A stretch of DNA of 64,000 nt from PFJX01 sp964466195 (lineage in GTDB: Bacteria > Pseudomonadota > Gammaproteobacteria > Burkholderiales > Thiobacillaceae), in assembly GCA_964466195.1 (NCBI GenBank), contig CAYXMQ010000014.1, positions 1 through 64,000 on the forward strand, read 5' to 3'. Positions 45,595-55,053 of the stretch are shown here, piece by piece. The notes under the pieces are model-generated. The model saw nothing but the letters and a program-made list of their open reading frames with translations. It was not told where the DNA came from and searched no databases. The position numbers and the translations under genes are program-made. Each line of letters begins with the position of its first letter. The first letter of the stretch is position 1.

Positions 45595-46821
45595 TCAGCG
45601 CGCCTTGCGCAGCGCGTCGATACTGCTCTGTATGGTCTCGGAGGCCTCGCGCAGCGCGGCTTCCGGCGTGGCGCTGCCCTTGGTGACCTTGTTCATGGCA
45701 GTGGTGGCCGGCGACCAGACCATGGTCATCTCGGCCCGATTCGGCATCGCCACGGCATTGTTCAACTGGTCGTGGAAGGCCTTGAGTACAGGGTCGCCAC
45801 TGACCCGCTTATCGGCATAGATGCGCTTGTTGGTGTGCAATTGCCGTCCTTCCAGCGCCATCACCAGGCCGGCCTCCTCGGAGGCCAGGAATTTGGCGAA
45901 ATCATAGGCCTGGTCTTTCAGCTTGGATGCCGCCGAAACGTAAGCGCCCTCGATGGTCAGCCACGGCCGCATGGGTTTCTTGCCGGCTTCATCGACCAAC
46001 GGCAGCATGGCCAGGCCGAAATCGATCTTCGGCGAGATCTCGCCGATGAACCAGGGACCGTTGATGACCATGGCCGCCTTGCCTTCGTTGAACAGCGAGG
46101 CCACCAGGGCTTCGGAGGGTTCCGGCGGCATGATGCCGTCCTTCTTGTACCACTTCATCATCTGGTTGATGGCGGCGACACCCGGCTTGGAATTGATCAC
46201 CATCTTGCCGTTGGCGTCGAACACCTGGCCGCCAAAGGCGTTCATCAAGGCGGAATGAAAGTAGAAGTTGGTATACCAATAGGCCAGACCATAGCGTCCT
46301 GAATCCGCCTGGGTCAGCCGCTTGGCGAGCTTGACCATTTCCGTCGTGGTCTTGGGCGGCGTTTTAACCAGCGCTTTGTTGTAGATCAGCGTGGTGCTCT
46401 TGTAATTCAGCGGCAGGCCGTACACCGTACCCTTGTAAGTCATGGCATCGAGCATGCCCGGCAGGAATTGCTCGCGCGTCGGCTTATCGAGAAAGAAACC
46501 GATCGGTTCCACGGTCTTGCCGGACTCGACCCAGCCGCCAAGGCGATCCTGAGCGTAGATGAACAGGTCCGGCCCCTTGCCGCGCGGCACCGCAGCGCTG
46601 ATCTTGTCGGCATAGGCGTCATAAGGAATCGCCAGCGTGTCCACCGTCACGCCCTTGGCGGCCTGCTGGGCTTCGTACATCTTGACGACCTTTTCAAACG
46701 CCGTCTTTTCGGCGCCGCGGTAGGCGTGCCAGACCGTGAGTTTCTCGGCTTGCGCAGCAGGAACCATCAAACCTAACGACAGTGCCGTCGCGGCCAACAC
46801 TCTGAACAGCATCGACTTCAT
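45595..46821 (-). CDS. Maltodextrin ABC transporter substrate-binding protein, MalE-like
   Basis: A 408-residue periplasmic protein with a signal peptide ending LMVPAAQA, followed by the family start EKLTVWHAYRGAEKTAFEKVVKMYE. Other cluster 1 binding-protein features are LPLNYKSTTLIYNK, AAMVINGPWFIGEI and FAKFLASEEAGLVMALEGRQLHTNKR. It should bind maltose or maltodextrins and deliver them to MalFG. Lies between malK and malF, all in one direction. Confidence 0.94.
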   Translation of the reverse strand: MKSMLFRVLAATALSLGLMVPAAQAEKLTVWHAYRGAEKTAFEKVVKMYEAQQAAKGVTVDTLAIPYDAYADKISAAVPRGKGPDLFIYAQDRLGGWVESGKTVEPIGFFLDKPTREQFLPGMLDAMTYKGTVYGLPLNYKSTTLIYNKALVKTPPKTTTEMVKLAKRLTQADSGRYGLAYWYTNFYFHSALMNAFGGQVFDANGKMVINSKPGVAAINQMMKWYKKDGIMPPEPSEALVASLFNEGKAAMVINGPWFIGEISPKIDFGLAMLPLVDEAGKKPMRPWLTIEGAYVSAASKLKDQAYDFAKFLASEEAGLVMALEGRQLHTNKRIYADKRVSGDPVLKAFHDQLNNAVAMPNRAEMTMVWSPATTAMNKVTKGSATPEAALREASETIQSSIDALRKAR

Positions 46822-46858
46822 CGCTTTCTCCTTGGTTAGGGTGAGTTCAAGACCGGCG

Positions 46859-47971
46859 TTACAGCCGCTGCTCGCTGATCGGATCGAAAAGGTGCATGGC
46901 CTCGCAATTGATGACCATGTTGAAGGGCCCGCCCGGCACCGGCAGCTTGGCGTGGCTGCGTAATCTGCCGGCCAGGGGCTCGCCGTTGACGCGCAGATGC
47001 ACCATCACCTCGTGGCCCAGGGGCTCGATCAATTCGATCTCGCCGCTGACCGCACAGGCATTCGGCCAATCGACTTCATGCGCAACGCCGATATGTTCCG
47101 AGCGAATGCCCAGCGAAACCGGCTTGCCGCGCCGGCTTTTCGCCGCCTCGGCGAACTGGCTGCTGACCGGCAGGCGCATGTCGAAGCACTCGACCATCAG
47201 ACCATCGTCGCTGATGCGAGCCGGCAGAATGTTCATGCGCGGCGTGCCGATGAAGCGCGCAGTGAAGATGTTTTGCGGCTGGTCATACAACTCCATCGGC
47301 GAACCGCATTGCATCAGATTGCTTTGCTCGCTGTCCGGGCTGCAGGCGCGCATGACGGCGATGCGGTGGCCCATGGTCATCGCCTCGACCTGGTCATGCG
47401 TGACATAGACGGTGGTGGTGCTGAGCCGGCGCTGCAATTGGCTGATCTCGGAACGCATCTGCACGCGCAACTCGGCGTCCAGGTTCGACAGCGGCTCGTC
47501 GAACAGAAAGACCGACGGATTCCGTACGATCGCCCGCCCCAGCGCAACGCGCTGCCGCTGCCCGCCCGACAGCGCCTTCGGCTTGCGCTCGAGCAAGGGT
47601 TCCAGGCCGAGTATGCCGGCGGCGTCGCTGACCCGGCGGCGAATCTCGTCCAGCGGCATCTTGCGGATCTTGAGGCCGAAGGCGATGTTGTCGAACACAT
47701 TCATGTGCGGATACAGCGCGTAGCTCTGGAACACCATGGCGATGTCGCGATCCTTCGGATGCACATCGTTTACCACCCGTTCGCCGATGCTCAGCTCGCC
47801 GCTGGTGATGGTTTCGAGGCCGGCGATCATGCGCAGGATGGTCGACTTGCCGCATCCGCTGGGCCCGACAAAAACCATGAATTCGCCGTCATTGACCCCG
47901 AAACTCAGGTTTTTGATGATCGGCACGTCGCCGTAACTCTTGTTGATGTTGTCGAATCGGATCGAGGCCAT
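46859..47971 (-). CDS. Sugar ABC transporter ATP-binding protein, MalK/UgpC-like
   Basis: A 370-residue ATPase: Walker A GPSGCGKST, signature LSGGQRQRVALGRA, Walker B SVFLFDEPLSNLDAELR, H-loop TVYVTHDQVEAMTM, and a C-terminal TOBE/MalK regulatory domain (about 240-370; LGIRSEHIG). A short insertion after HRIAVMRACSPDSEQSN is unusual. Its ATG directly abuts the amylase stop codon, so translation is probably coupled. Confidence 0.95.
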   Translation of the reverse strand: MASIRFDNINKSYGDVPIIKNLSFGVNDGEFMVFVGPSGCGKSTILRMIAGLETITSGELSIGERVVNDVHPKDRDIAMVFQSYALYPHMNVFDNIAFGLKIRKMPLDEIRRRVSDAAGILGLEPLLERKPKALSGGQRQRVALGRAIVRNPSVFLFDEPLSNLDAELRVQMRSEISQLQRRLSTTTVYVTHDQVEAMTMGHRIAVMRACSPDSEQSNLMQCGSPMELYDQPQNIFTARFIGTPRMNILPARISDDGLMVECFDMRLPVSSQFAEAAKSRRGKPVSLGIRSEHIGVAHEVDWPNACAVSGEIELIEPLGHEVMVHLRVNGEPLAGRLRSHAKLPVPGGPFNMVINCEAMHLFDPISEQRL

Positions 47972-49486
47972 TTACAACGCCTTTCTGGTTCGCGGCAGAA
48001 AAATACGCACCGATTTCGGGGCGACGACCACTTCGAAACGGTTATCCGCAAGCGGCAGGGTCGCGCCGGATTCGGCATCGGCGATGGCATCCCCCGCCCA
48101 GGTGGCCGGCAGGACGTAGCTGACCGTCTCGGTCTGGTCGCCCCGATTGGCGATCAGCAGGACGCTGTCCCGGCTTTCCGGGTCGTAGCGAACATAGGCC
48201 AGCGTGGGGTCCTGCGCGCCGGTTAGAAGTTGAAAGCCGCCGCGCGTCAAGGCCGGATGCGTCTTGCGCAACTGGATCAGGCGCTTGTAATAGGCGCGCA
48301 AGGCCTCATCCCGCGACACACCCTTGCCGGGGCGGATATCGCGCTCACCCCAGGGCATGTCGTTGCGATTCAGCGGCCACTCGCTGCCGCCGCGGGCGAC
48401 CTCTTCGCCGTAATAAATCACCGGCATGCCCAACGAGGTCATCTGCACCGCTACGCAGATGCGGAATTTGTCCTTGTCGCCGCCCACGTTCGCCAGCGAC
48501 ATCGGCTCGTCATGGCTGGACAGGTAGTGCGCCACCAGATAGCCCGGCCGGATCTTGTGGCGTTTGCCGAGATAGCTGCCGAAAGCGACGGCGCGGCCGC
48601 GATTCATCACAAAGCTTTCGCAACTGCCTTTGAAGCTGAAGTCGAAACCGGCATCGACTTCGTCGCGGGCGAAGAATTCGTCGAGCGAAGCGGCCGTCCC
48701 GCCCCATTGCTCGGCGAGCAGAAAGAAGTTCTGGTCGAGTTCGCTGCGTGTGCGCTGGCGATGTTCACGCCAGAAATCGCTTTCGACATGCTTGTAGGTA
48801 TCCAGCCTAAAACCGTCCACGCCGGCGTATTTCGCCAAGCCGATGTTGGCATCGAGCAGGTATTTGCGCACTTCCGGCAGCTCAGTCTTGAAATCGGGCA
48901 ATCCGCCGACGGCGCACTTCACCGGATCGACATCGCAATTGCCCTCACCCAGCCGCATCCAGGCTACACCGCCGGAAGTGGTCCGAGTCTTGTAGGCCGA
49001 GGTGTAGCCGGCATGGTTGTAGACGACATCGAGCAGCACCTTGATGCCGCGGCGGTGCGCCGCATCGACTAAATTCTTGAGGTCCTCGCGCGTGCCGAAT
49101 TGCGGCTCCATCGTCTCGAAGTCGTCGATCCAGTAACCGTGGAAACCGCGATGCGTGAATTCCGCCAAGCCCAGCTTGCCAGGCGCCTGCGCGGGCATGC
49201 CCTGGTCCATCTGTTTCTGCACCGGGTTGATCCAGATGGCGGTGATGCCCAGATCGGCGAGTTCGTCGAGCTGGGCCGTCAGGCCCTTCAGATCGCCGCC
49301 GTGGTAGCCGCCCGGATTGCGCCGTTCGACGCGTTGATTGTTTGTGCCGTCGCCGTCGGCGAAGCGATCGATCAGGACGAAGTAAAGAACCTGCTCGCCC
49401 CAGCGCGTCCCGGCCTGAGCCAGCGCGCTGCCTGTCGCGGCAACGAGAACAATCAGAACGGTGACCAGAATGGAGCGGCGCTTCAT
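47972..49486 (-). CDS. Secreted alpha-amylase family enzyme (GH13)
   Basis: A 504-residue enzyme with a signal peptide (MKRRSILVTVLIVLVAATGSALAQA). GH13 regions: DVVYNHAG (region I, 153-160), GFRLDTYKHV with nucleophile Asp229, FLLAEQWGG with acid/base Glu259, and YLSSHDEP with Asp326. Four Cys may form disulfides, which suits export. It should cut alpha-glucans into maltodextrins in the periplasm or outside. It is the first gene of the operon; GAGGAG lies rather far (14 bases) before the ATG. Confidence 0.94.
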   Translation of the reverse strand: MKRRSILVTVLIVLVAATGSALAQAGTRWGEQVLYFVLIDRFADGDGTNNQRVERRNPGGYHGGDLKGLTAQLDELADLGITAIWINPVQKQMDQGMPAQAPGKLGLAEFTHRGFHGYWIDDFETMEPQFGTREDLKNLVDAAHRRGIKVLLDVVYNHAGYTSAYKTRTTSGGVAWMRLGEGNCDVDPVKCAVGGLPDFKTELPEVRKYLLDANIGLAKYAGVDGFRLDTYKHVESDFWREHRQRTRSELDQNFFLLAEQWGGTAASLDEFFARDEVDAGFDFSFKGSCESFVMNRGRAVAFGSYLGKRHKIRPGYLVAHYLSSHDEPMSLANVGGDKDKFRICVAVQMTSLGMPVIYYGEEVARGGSEWPLNRNDMPWGERDIRPGKGVSRDEALRAYYKRLIQLRKTHPALTRGGFQLLTGAQDPTLAYVRYDPESRDSVLLIANRGDQTETVSYVLPATWAGDAIADAESGATLPLADNRFEVVVAPKSVRIFLPRTRKAL

Positions 49487-49602
49487 GATTACGATGCAAA
49501 CTCCTCGTGCTCAAGCTTCTCGATGCACTCTGCTACTGAGCAGGGCGACTGGACTATTCTTTTACTGGGTCCATTGGGTCGACCATCGGCCCGACCATGG
49601 CG

Positions 49603-49616
49603 GTTATTCGAATTAC
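49603..49616. promoter_or_regulatory. LacI-type operator candidate upstream of the alpha-glucan operon
   Basis: GTTATTC-GAATTAC, a 14-base palindrome centred on CG with one mismatched pair, the typical shape of a LacI-family operator. It lies 117 bases before the amylase ATG in the 251-base gap, where I see no gene. No LacI-type regulator is encoded in the window. Confidence 0.4.
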
Positions 49617-49737
49617 ATAACCATAGACGAATACCAAGCTGGCGCTGATCGTACATCGCGGCCAACCTTAAGGGAACTTTTTATCGCAGCCGCCAAGCAG
49701 CCGCCGAAATCAGGCCGCTTGCGCACCCTATTTCAGC

Positions 49738-51021
49738 CTATTCCAGCCCGATCACAAACCGGTGCTTGCCGGAAAGCGTGCGCGGAATCTCGTCAAGGTA
49801 ATTCACTTCCAGCGTCACCTCGCCGCCCATCGCATGACGCACTTTTTCGCGCATAGCCGCCAGCGTTTCGGCGCTCAGCGGGTCGGACGCAACCAGGTTC
49901 AGCCTGATCGTCTGCAGGTCGCGCTGCCGCCACTGGTATTGCCGAATCTGCGTCAGGCCGTCCAGCAGACGGTTGAACACGCCCGGATGAATGCGCTGGC
50001 CGGCGCAGCCGCGCAGCCAGTCGTTCTGCCGGCACAGGCCCATTTCCATCAACGGGAAGGGCGAGCCGCACGCGCATTCGCCGGCCAGCAGACGACCGGA
50101 ATCGCCCAGGTTGTAACGGATGAACGGCATCAAGCGATTGGTCAGCGAAGTCACGATCAACTGCTCCTCGCCGTCGATGCGCTCCGACTCCAGATAAACC
50201 AGATCGGCGCACACATGCATGTGGCCGTGGCGGCATTCCCACGCGATGTTGGGCACCTCGCGGCAGCCGTATTGGTTGAACACCTTGCAGCCGAAAGCCT
50301 GCTGCATCACCTCGCGCTGCGCGTCCGTCAGCATTTCGGCAGTGGAATAAACGCCCAGCAAGGTGCGCGGCATGGCCAGTTTGTTCGCCGTGACGAAACG
50401 CGCCAGCTCGCTCATCGCCGAGGCGTAACCGTAGAGCAGAACCGGTCGGTAGCGCTGCACGCAGCGCGCCCATTGCGCCAGCTTCGCTTCGCTGTAGTCG
50501 GTCGCGGCGAGGGTCTTTTCTGCGGCGACCCGATCCGACCAGCCGGCACCCCACCCCGAACCGAACACCCCGCCCGCCGCCACATCCTGCCGCGCCCCCC
50601 AGAAGTTGAGCACCCGCTGGCCCGGCCGCCAGCCCGACATCATGAAACCGCGCATCATCCCCGCGCGCATCAACTCATGCTTGGCCTCGTCGTACCAGAA
50701 CGCCAGCGGCTTGCCGGTAGAACCGCCGGTATGGCCAAGCTTGACCTGAGTACGATCGGCATCGCGCGCCAGCAGATCATCCAGCCGCTCGCGCACGGCG
50801 TCCTTGTCCAGAATCGGCAGATTCTCCCGGCGCGCACCGAAGCGTTCCGCGTAATACGGCACGTTGGCGGCCGCGAAAGCGACGATGGCGGCGAAATCCG
50901 CCTGCTGTTTACGAAGAATGTGTTCCCGGCTCAGCGTCTGGTTGCGCAGCAACATATCCAGCTGGGCGTAACGCAGCGGGTAACGCCGGCGATGCAGCCA
51001 GTTCAGCGGCGCACTAAACAT
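49738..51021 (-). CDS. PaaK/CapK-like adenylate-forming enzyme
   Basis: A 427-residue protein of the phenylacetate-CoA ligase-like group. The P-loop is GHTGGSTGKPLAFWYDEAKHELMRAG; VYSTAEMLTDAQREVMQQAFGCKVFNQYGCREVPNIAWEC holds the A5-type motif, and LMPFIRYNLGDSGRLLAGECACG contains the A7/A8-type Asp and Cys. The C-terminal part is short (YLDEIPRTLSGKHRFVIGLE), with the Lys of the SGKHR motif. Such enzymes activate carboxylates, often within exopolysaccharide or lipid clusters. No partner gene is adjacent, so its substrate is unknown. Flanking gaps (251 and 220 bases) show no other gene. Confidence 0.88.
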   Translation of the reverse strand: MFSAPLNWLHRRRYPLRYAQLDMLLRNQTLSREHILRKQQADFAAIVAFAAANVPYYAERFGARRENLPILDKDAVRERLDDLLARDADRTQVKLGHTGGSTGKPLAFWYDEAKHELMRAGMMRGFMMSGWRPGQRVLNFWGARQDVAAGGVFGSGWGAGWSDRVAAEKTLAATDYSEAKLAQWARCVQRYRPVLLYGYASAMSELARFVTANKLAMPRTLLGVYSTAEMLTDAQREVMQQAFGCKVFNQYGCREVPNIAWECRHGHMHVCADLVYLESERIDGEEQLIVTSLTNRLMPFIRYNLGDSGRLLAGECACGSPFPLMEMGLCRQNDWLRGCAGQRIHPGVFNRLLDGLTQIRQYQWRQRDLQTIRLNLVASDPLSAETLAAMREKVRHAMGGEVTLEVNYLDEIPRTLSGKHRFVIGLE

Positions 51022-51241
51022 CGACGCGCTCGCCTGCGTTCGCGTTGCCAGGTAAGCACGCGGTGGTTGCCGTTTGCCGGGCCGTAGTCATGGGATAAGC
51101 GTTCAAGGACAGTTCTAGGGGGGTGGGGGCAGCCAACCGTAGCTCACCCGACATCAAATCAGCAATATCGAGCAGCCAATGAAAGGCCCGGCGGGGTCAC
51201 TTCCGGGCGGGTACGAGTCTTTCGAATCGCGCCGACAGCCA

Positions 51242-52699
51242 TTACCGGCCGCGCCGCAGACGGCGCCAGCCAAGGACAACCCCGCTCATGCTGAGCAAGA
51301 ATCCGCCGAGACTGCCCAGAACCAGCAAGGCATCCCACAACGGCCTGGTCTCGATGAGGGGGCGCCAATCCCAACTGTGCAACAAGGCAAACAGCCAGCG
51401 TTTGACCCGGGTATGACTGTCCAGCCGCTGCACCACGGCGCCGCTACGCGGGTCGAGATACAGCCAGGTCTGCGCCGCATCGTCGAATTCCAAGCGCAGC
51501 ACGGGCAAGGGCCGGGAGAGATGACCGCTCATGGTGTGGGCTGCCCGGTCGTAATAATGCCAGTCGAATGCGTGCTGGACGGCGGCCTGCACCACGCTTG
51601 CCGCCGGCAGCAGCCGTGCACCTTCCGCTTGCAGACGCGCCATGTCATGGGCGGCGAATGGCGCACAGCGTCCGCTCGCCGCCAGCAAGCGCGTAGCGCC
51701 TCGAGCATCGCGGGCGAGGATGACGGAGGCGTCGGCAAAACGCGTCCATTCCAGTTCGCTGGCGTAAAAACCATGCGCCCGCAGGCAGTCGATGGCCGTG
51801 CCGGGCGCCATGCCATCTGATTGCAATAACAAAGGCGAGGCTTGGGGACGGGCCGCGCCCGAATCGAACATCTTCCATGGGTTCACTGAAAACAGCCCGC
51901 TGGCGATCCAGGTCACGACCAATACTCCAAACAGCAGGCCCAACCAGTGATGCCAACGCGCCCAGCGACTGGAGTAGGGACTATGACTGCCGTTTGCATA
52001 GCGCTTGCGGCGCCAACGCAGCCAGCCGATGCAAACCCCGCTCAAACCGAGCAGCGTGGCCGCCAGCGACGTGTAGATGACGATATCGCTCCACCAGGCG
52101 TCAACCCAGCCGCCGCGGAATGGATACAGCCAGTGCAACCAAGCCCCGACCCAATTCCACAGCCGCTCCGTTGCAGTCGCATCCCGCACCACTTCACCGG
52201 TGGCGCCCGAGACATACAGGAGAGTCGGGCTAACCCCTTGTATCTCGACCCGATGCAACGGGCGATGCCCGTTCATCGCCCGCGAATGCGTCCAGGCATC
52301 CTCCATCACCGCCCCGGCGTAAGTCGCTGCGCCCGGCATGAAGGCGGCCGCCGATCGTACGGCCCGGTGCGCATCGACCCTAACCAGCCGCGCGCTCTGT
52401 GCGTCGACCGCGACAAAGCGGTTTTTTTCCAGCTCGACGACATAGGTCGGCATGCCGCTGATCGAGGTCAGGCGCAAGGCCTGCGGCGCACTGCCGGGAG
52501 GCAGGGCTGCCAGTACCTGGGCAGGCGAGGCGCAGCAAGAAGCGCCATGGAGCGCCGGCAAATTCTGCAGATGCTCCTGCGGCGTGAGTTTCGGGTAGCC
52601 GACATACATCATCACGACGCCGGAGAAAAACCAGAGCGCCATGAACAGGCAAAGCACGATGCCCAACCAGCGATGGGCCAGATAAAGATAGCGCTTCAT
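51242..52699 (-). CDS. PepSY-associated transmembrane protein
   Basis: A 485-residue inner-membrane protein: MKRYLYLAHRWLGIVLCLFMALWFFSGVVMMYV is the typical PepSY_TM first helix with its conserved His; three more membrane helices lie at about 200, 245 and 450-475. PepSY-like periplasmic modules are at about 45-180 and 270-430. I chose the ATG at 52699, since the codon two positions earlier is TTG. These proteins are often encoded beside TonB receptors and are thought to help reduce or release iron from imported chelates. Here the receptor is 21 bases upstream in the same operon. Confidence 0.88.
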   Translation of the reverse strand: MKRYLYLAHRWLGIVLCLFMALWFFSGVVMMYVGYPKLTPQEHLQNLPALHGASCCASPAQVLAALPPGSAPQALRLTSISGMPTYVVELEKNRFVAVDAQSARLVRVDAHRAVRSAAAFMPGAATYAGAVMEDAWTHSRAMNGHRPLHRVEIQGVSPTLLYVSGATGEVVRDATATERLWNWVGAWLHWLYPFRGGWVDAWWSDIVIYTSLAATLLGLSGVCIGWLRWRRKRYANGSHSPYSSRWARWHHWLGLLFGVLVVTWIASGLFSVNPWKMFDSGAARPQASPLLLQSDGMAPGTAIDCLRAHGFYASELEWTRFADASVILARDARGATRLLAASGRCAPFAAHDMARLQAEGARLLPAASVVQAAVQHAFDWHYYDRAAHTMSGHLSRPLPVLRLEFDDAAQTWLYLDPRSGAVVQRLDSHTRVKRWLFALLHSWDWRPLIETRPLWDALLVLGSLGGFLLSMSGVVLGWRRLRRGR

Positions 52700-52720
52700 G
52701 CCCAAACCCGGCCTGGACGC

Positions 52721-54892
52721 TTAAAAACTGGTCTGGATCGAGAGATCGAACGTCCGCGGCGCGCCCAGGTAGACCATATTCGTACCGGAAAAGCTTTCGG
52801 CGTAAATCGTGTCGGTCAAATTCTTGCAGCGGGCGACGAGGCGAGTCCGGCGGTCCAACTTATAGCTGACGTAGGCGCCGAGCAGGGTATAGCCGCCATC
52901 GCTCAACGTGTTGGCGGAGTTGGCATAGCGCGATGACACGTAACGCAGGTCCGCCCCCAGTTCCACCCGGGGAACCGGGCTGTAGCTCAGCCACAGATTG
53001 GCAACCTGCTTCGGGATGTTCGTCGGCCGATTGCCTGCGCGTGAAACGACGACGCCGCTCACGGTCTCGTTGAACTGGTCATATTGCGCATCGACCAGCG
53101 ACAAGTTGCCTGCCGCCTGCAAGCTGGCCGTAATCTGGTAGCCCAGCGCCAGTTCGATGCCGCGCGAAGACTGCTGACCGACCGGGATCGTCGTACCCGG
53201 ATTGGTCGGATCGCTGACCGCGATGTTGCTGCGCGTGATGTCGTAATAGGCCAGCGTGCCGTTGCCGCGACCGTCTGCAAAGCTGAACTTGCTGCCTATC
53301 TCCCACTGCTTGCCGGTGGTCAGATCGAAGTCGCGGACCTGCGTGAACGAGGCCGTCGTCAGGATGCCCGCCGGCGGATCGGCAGCCGTACTGTACTGCA
53401 CATAGACATTGGCATTCGGCGCCAGGTCGTAGGCCAACGCCAGGCGTCCGGTCAGGGGCGTATACCGGCGCTCGAAATAGGCCGGATTGGTCGCACTGAC
53501 CACCCGATGATTGGTCACTTCCAGGTCGATGCTGTCGCGCCGCAACCCGGCCAGCAGCGACAAGTCCCGAGTCAGGAAGGTTCTGTTTTCCAGGAACAGG
53601 GCCAGCGTCTTGAGGCGATTGGTGCGATCCGGATTGAAGCCCGGCGTCACGCCGGGCAGGCTAAAGAAGGTCTCGGTCGTGAAACTGTACGGATCGACCG
53701 TACCGAACGGACCGGCGACCGACAGCGGAAAACGGGTCTGCTGATTGATGCTGTAATCCAGCCCGCCGGCCCAGGCGCTGGGCAGGCCTCCGAGAGGGCT
53801 GTCCCAGGCGAATTCGACGCGGTCTCCGTTCAGCGTCTGGTCGTGGCGTTGCAGCAGCGCGTTCGAACGTACCACACCGGTATTGGTGCTGTTGAAGGCA
53901 TAGGTTTCCACGTTGCGGTAATCGCGCAGCGCATCGTAGTGATAGAGGGTATTGCGTAGCGTCAGCCGGTCGCTCGCCTTGAATTCCAGAACGGAGCGCG
54001 CCCAGCGCACGGTCTGCTGGTAGAGGCCATCCAGCGAGTTGTAGTTCTTGAAGCGCGTCGCTTCATCAATGGCGATCTGTTCGCCGAGCGGCTTCAGGAT
54101 AGGCGTGCCCCAGTAGGGACGATCCACCTTCTCATCCTGATATTCCAGGGCCAAGGTATGGCGCCAAGAAGGGGACAGGTCGGTCAGCACAGACCCCGCC
54201 AGCTGCCAGGCTTCGCGTTTGACGCCATCACTCCAGCCGTTGGCGCTGCTTCGGTTCGCGGCGAGCCGCACGACATTCTTTTCCCCCATTTCTTGATTGG
54301 TGTCGACGGCTAACTGGGTGGCATCGAATCGACCATAGCCGGCCTTCAGCTCGGTCAAATTGCCTCCGCGGTTGGCCAGTTTGGTCAGGTAGTTGACGGT
54401 CCCTCCGACGGCGCCGGCCCCGTACAGAAAACTGGAAGCGCCGCCGACGGCTTCAACCTGGTCGTAGATCCAGCTATCAACCGGCCGGGCGGCGATGGCG
54501 TCATATTGCACGGTGATACCGTTGAACAGTTGGGTTACGCTGGCGCCGGAAAAGCCGCGATAGAACACCGCGCCTGGCGACCCCGGCGCCGACGTTGCCG
54601 TCATGCCGGGCACACTCTTCAAGGCCTCCTGAGTCGTTTCAATGCCGCGCCGCTCGATGGCTTCGCGGTCCACCAGCGTCACCGATGCCGGCGTCGCCTT
54701 GACGCTGAGACCCAATCGGCTGCCGGTCTGGCCCTTCCGCTCCAGATCAAGCGGCTGCCCGATCAGGCTGTCGCTGATGGTCAGTTCGTCCATCACCCGA
54801 TCCGCCGCCATGGCGTTCGACGAAAAGGCCAGAACCAGCGCCATCGATACCGGCTGCAGGGCATTTCGCCCAATCAATTCATGCTGCAACAT
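52721..54892 (-). CDS. TonB-dependent siderophore receptor
   Basis: A 723-residue outer-membrane receptor. The plug shows ATPASVTLVDREAIERRGIETTQEALKSVPGM and the barrel ends LGAPRTFDLSIQTSF (terminal Phe). The plug loop FYRGFSGASVTQLFNGITVQYD and the strand ADPPAGILTTASFTQVRDF with TGKQWEIGSKFSF are typical of the siderophore subgroup (FhuA/FpvA-like). The ATG at 54892 gives a signal-like start (MLQHELIGRNALQPVSMALVLAFSSNAMAA); the frame is open to 54949. With the PepSY protein it forms an iron-uptake pair. No Fur box was identified with confidence. Confidence 0.92.
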   Translation of the reverse strand: MLQHELIGRNALQPVSMALVLAFSSNAMAADRVMDELTISDSLIGQPLDLERKGQTGSRLGLSVKATPASVTLVDREAIERRGIETTQEALKSVPGMTATSAPGSPGAVFYRGFSGASVTQLFNGITVQYDAIAARPVDSWIYDQVEAVGGASSFLYGAGAVGGTVNYLTKLANRGGNLTELKAGYGRFDATQLAVDTNQEMGEKNVVRLAANRSSANGWSDGVKREAWQLAGSVLTDLSPSWRHTLALEYQDEKVDRPYWGTPILKPLGEQIAIDEATRFKNYNSLDGLYQQTVRWARSVLEFKASDRLTLRNTLYHYDALRDYRNVETYAFNSTNTGVVRSNALLQRHDQTLNGDRVEFAWDSPLGGLPSAWAGGLDYSINQQTRFPLSVAGPFGTVDPYSFTTETFFSLPGVTPGFNPDRTNRLKTLALFLENRTFLTRDLSLLAGLRRDSIDLEVTNHRVVSATNPAYFERRYTPLTGRLALAYDLAPNANVYVQYSTAADPPAGILTTASFTQVRDFDLTTGKQWEIGSKFSFADGRGNGTLAYYDITRSNIAVSDPTNPGTTIPVGQQSSRGIELALGYQITASLQAAGNLSLVDAQYDQFNETVSGVVVSRAGNRPTNIPKQVANLWLSYSPVPRVELGADLRYVSSRYANSANTLSDGGYTLLGAYVSYKLDRRTRLVARCKNLTDTIYAESFSGTNMVYLGAPRTFDLSIQTSF

Positions 54893-55053
54893 CCGCGCCC
54901 CCAGTTTGTCATGGCCGACACGGCGACGGATGCCTTGCCGACCAACCATTGGAAAGCGGCGGATACTACCGACCCGTTGTGTGCCGAAGAATGCGACATA
55001 TCGCCGCAGACAGCACGGAGCCGCCCGGCATCGCCGGCGACCGCCTGTATCCG

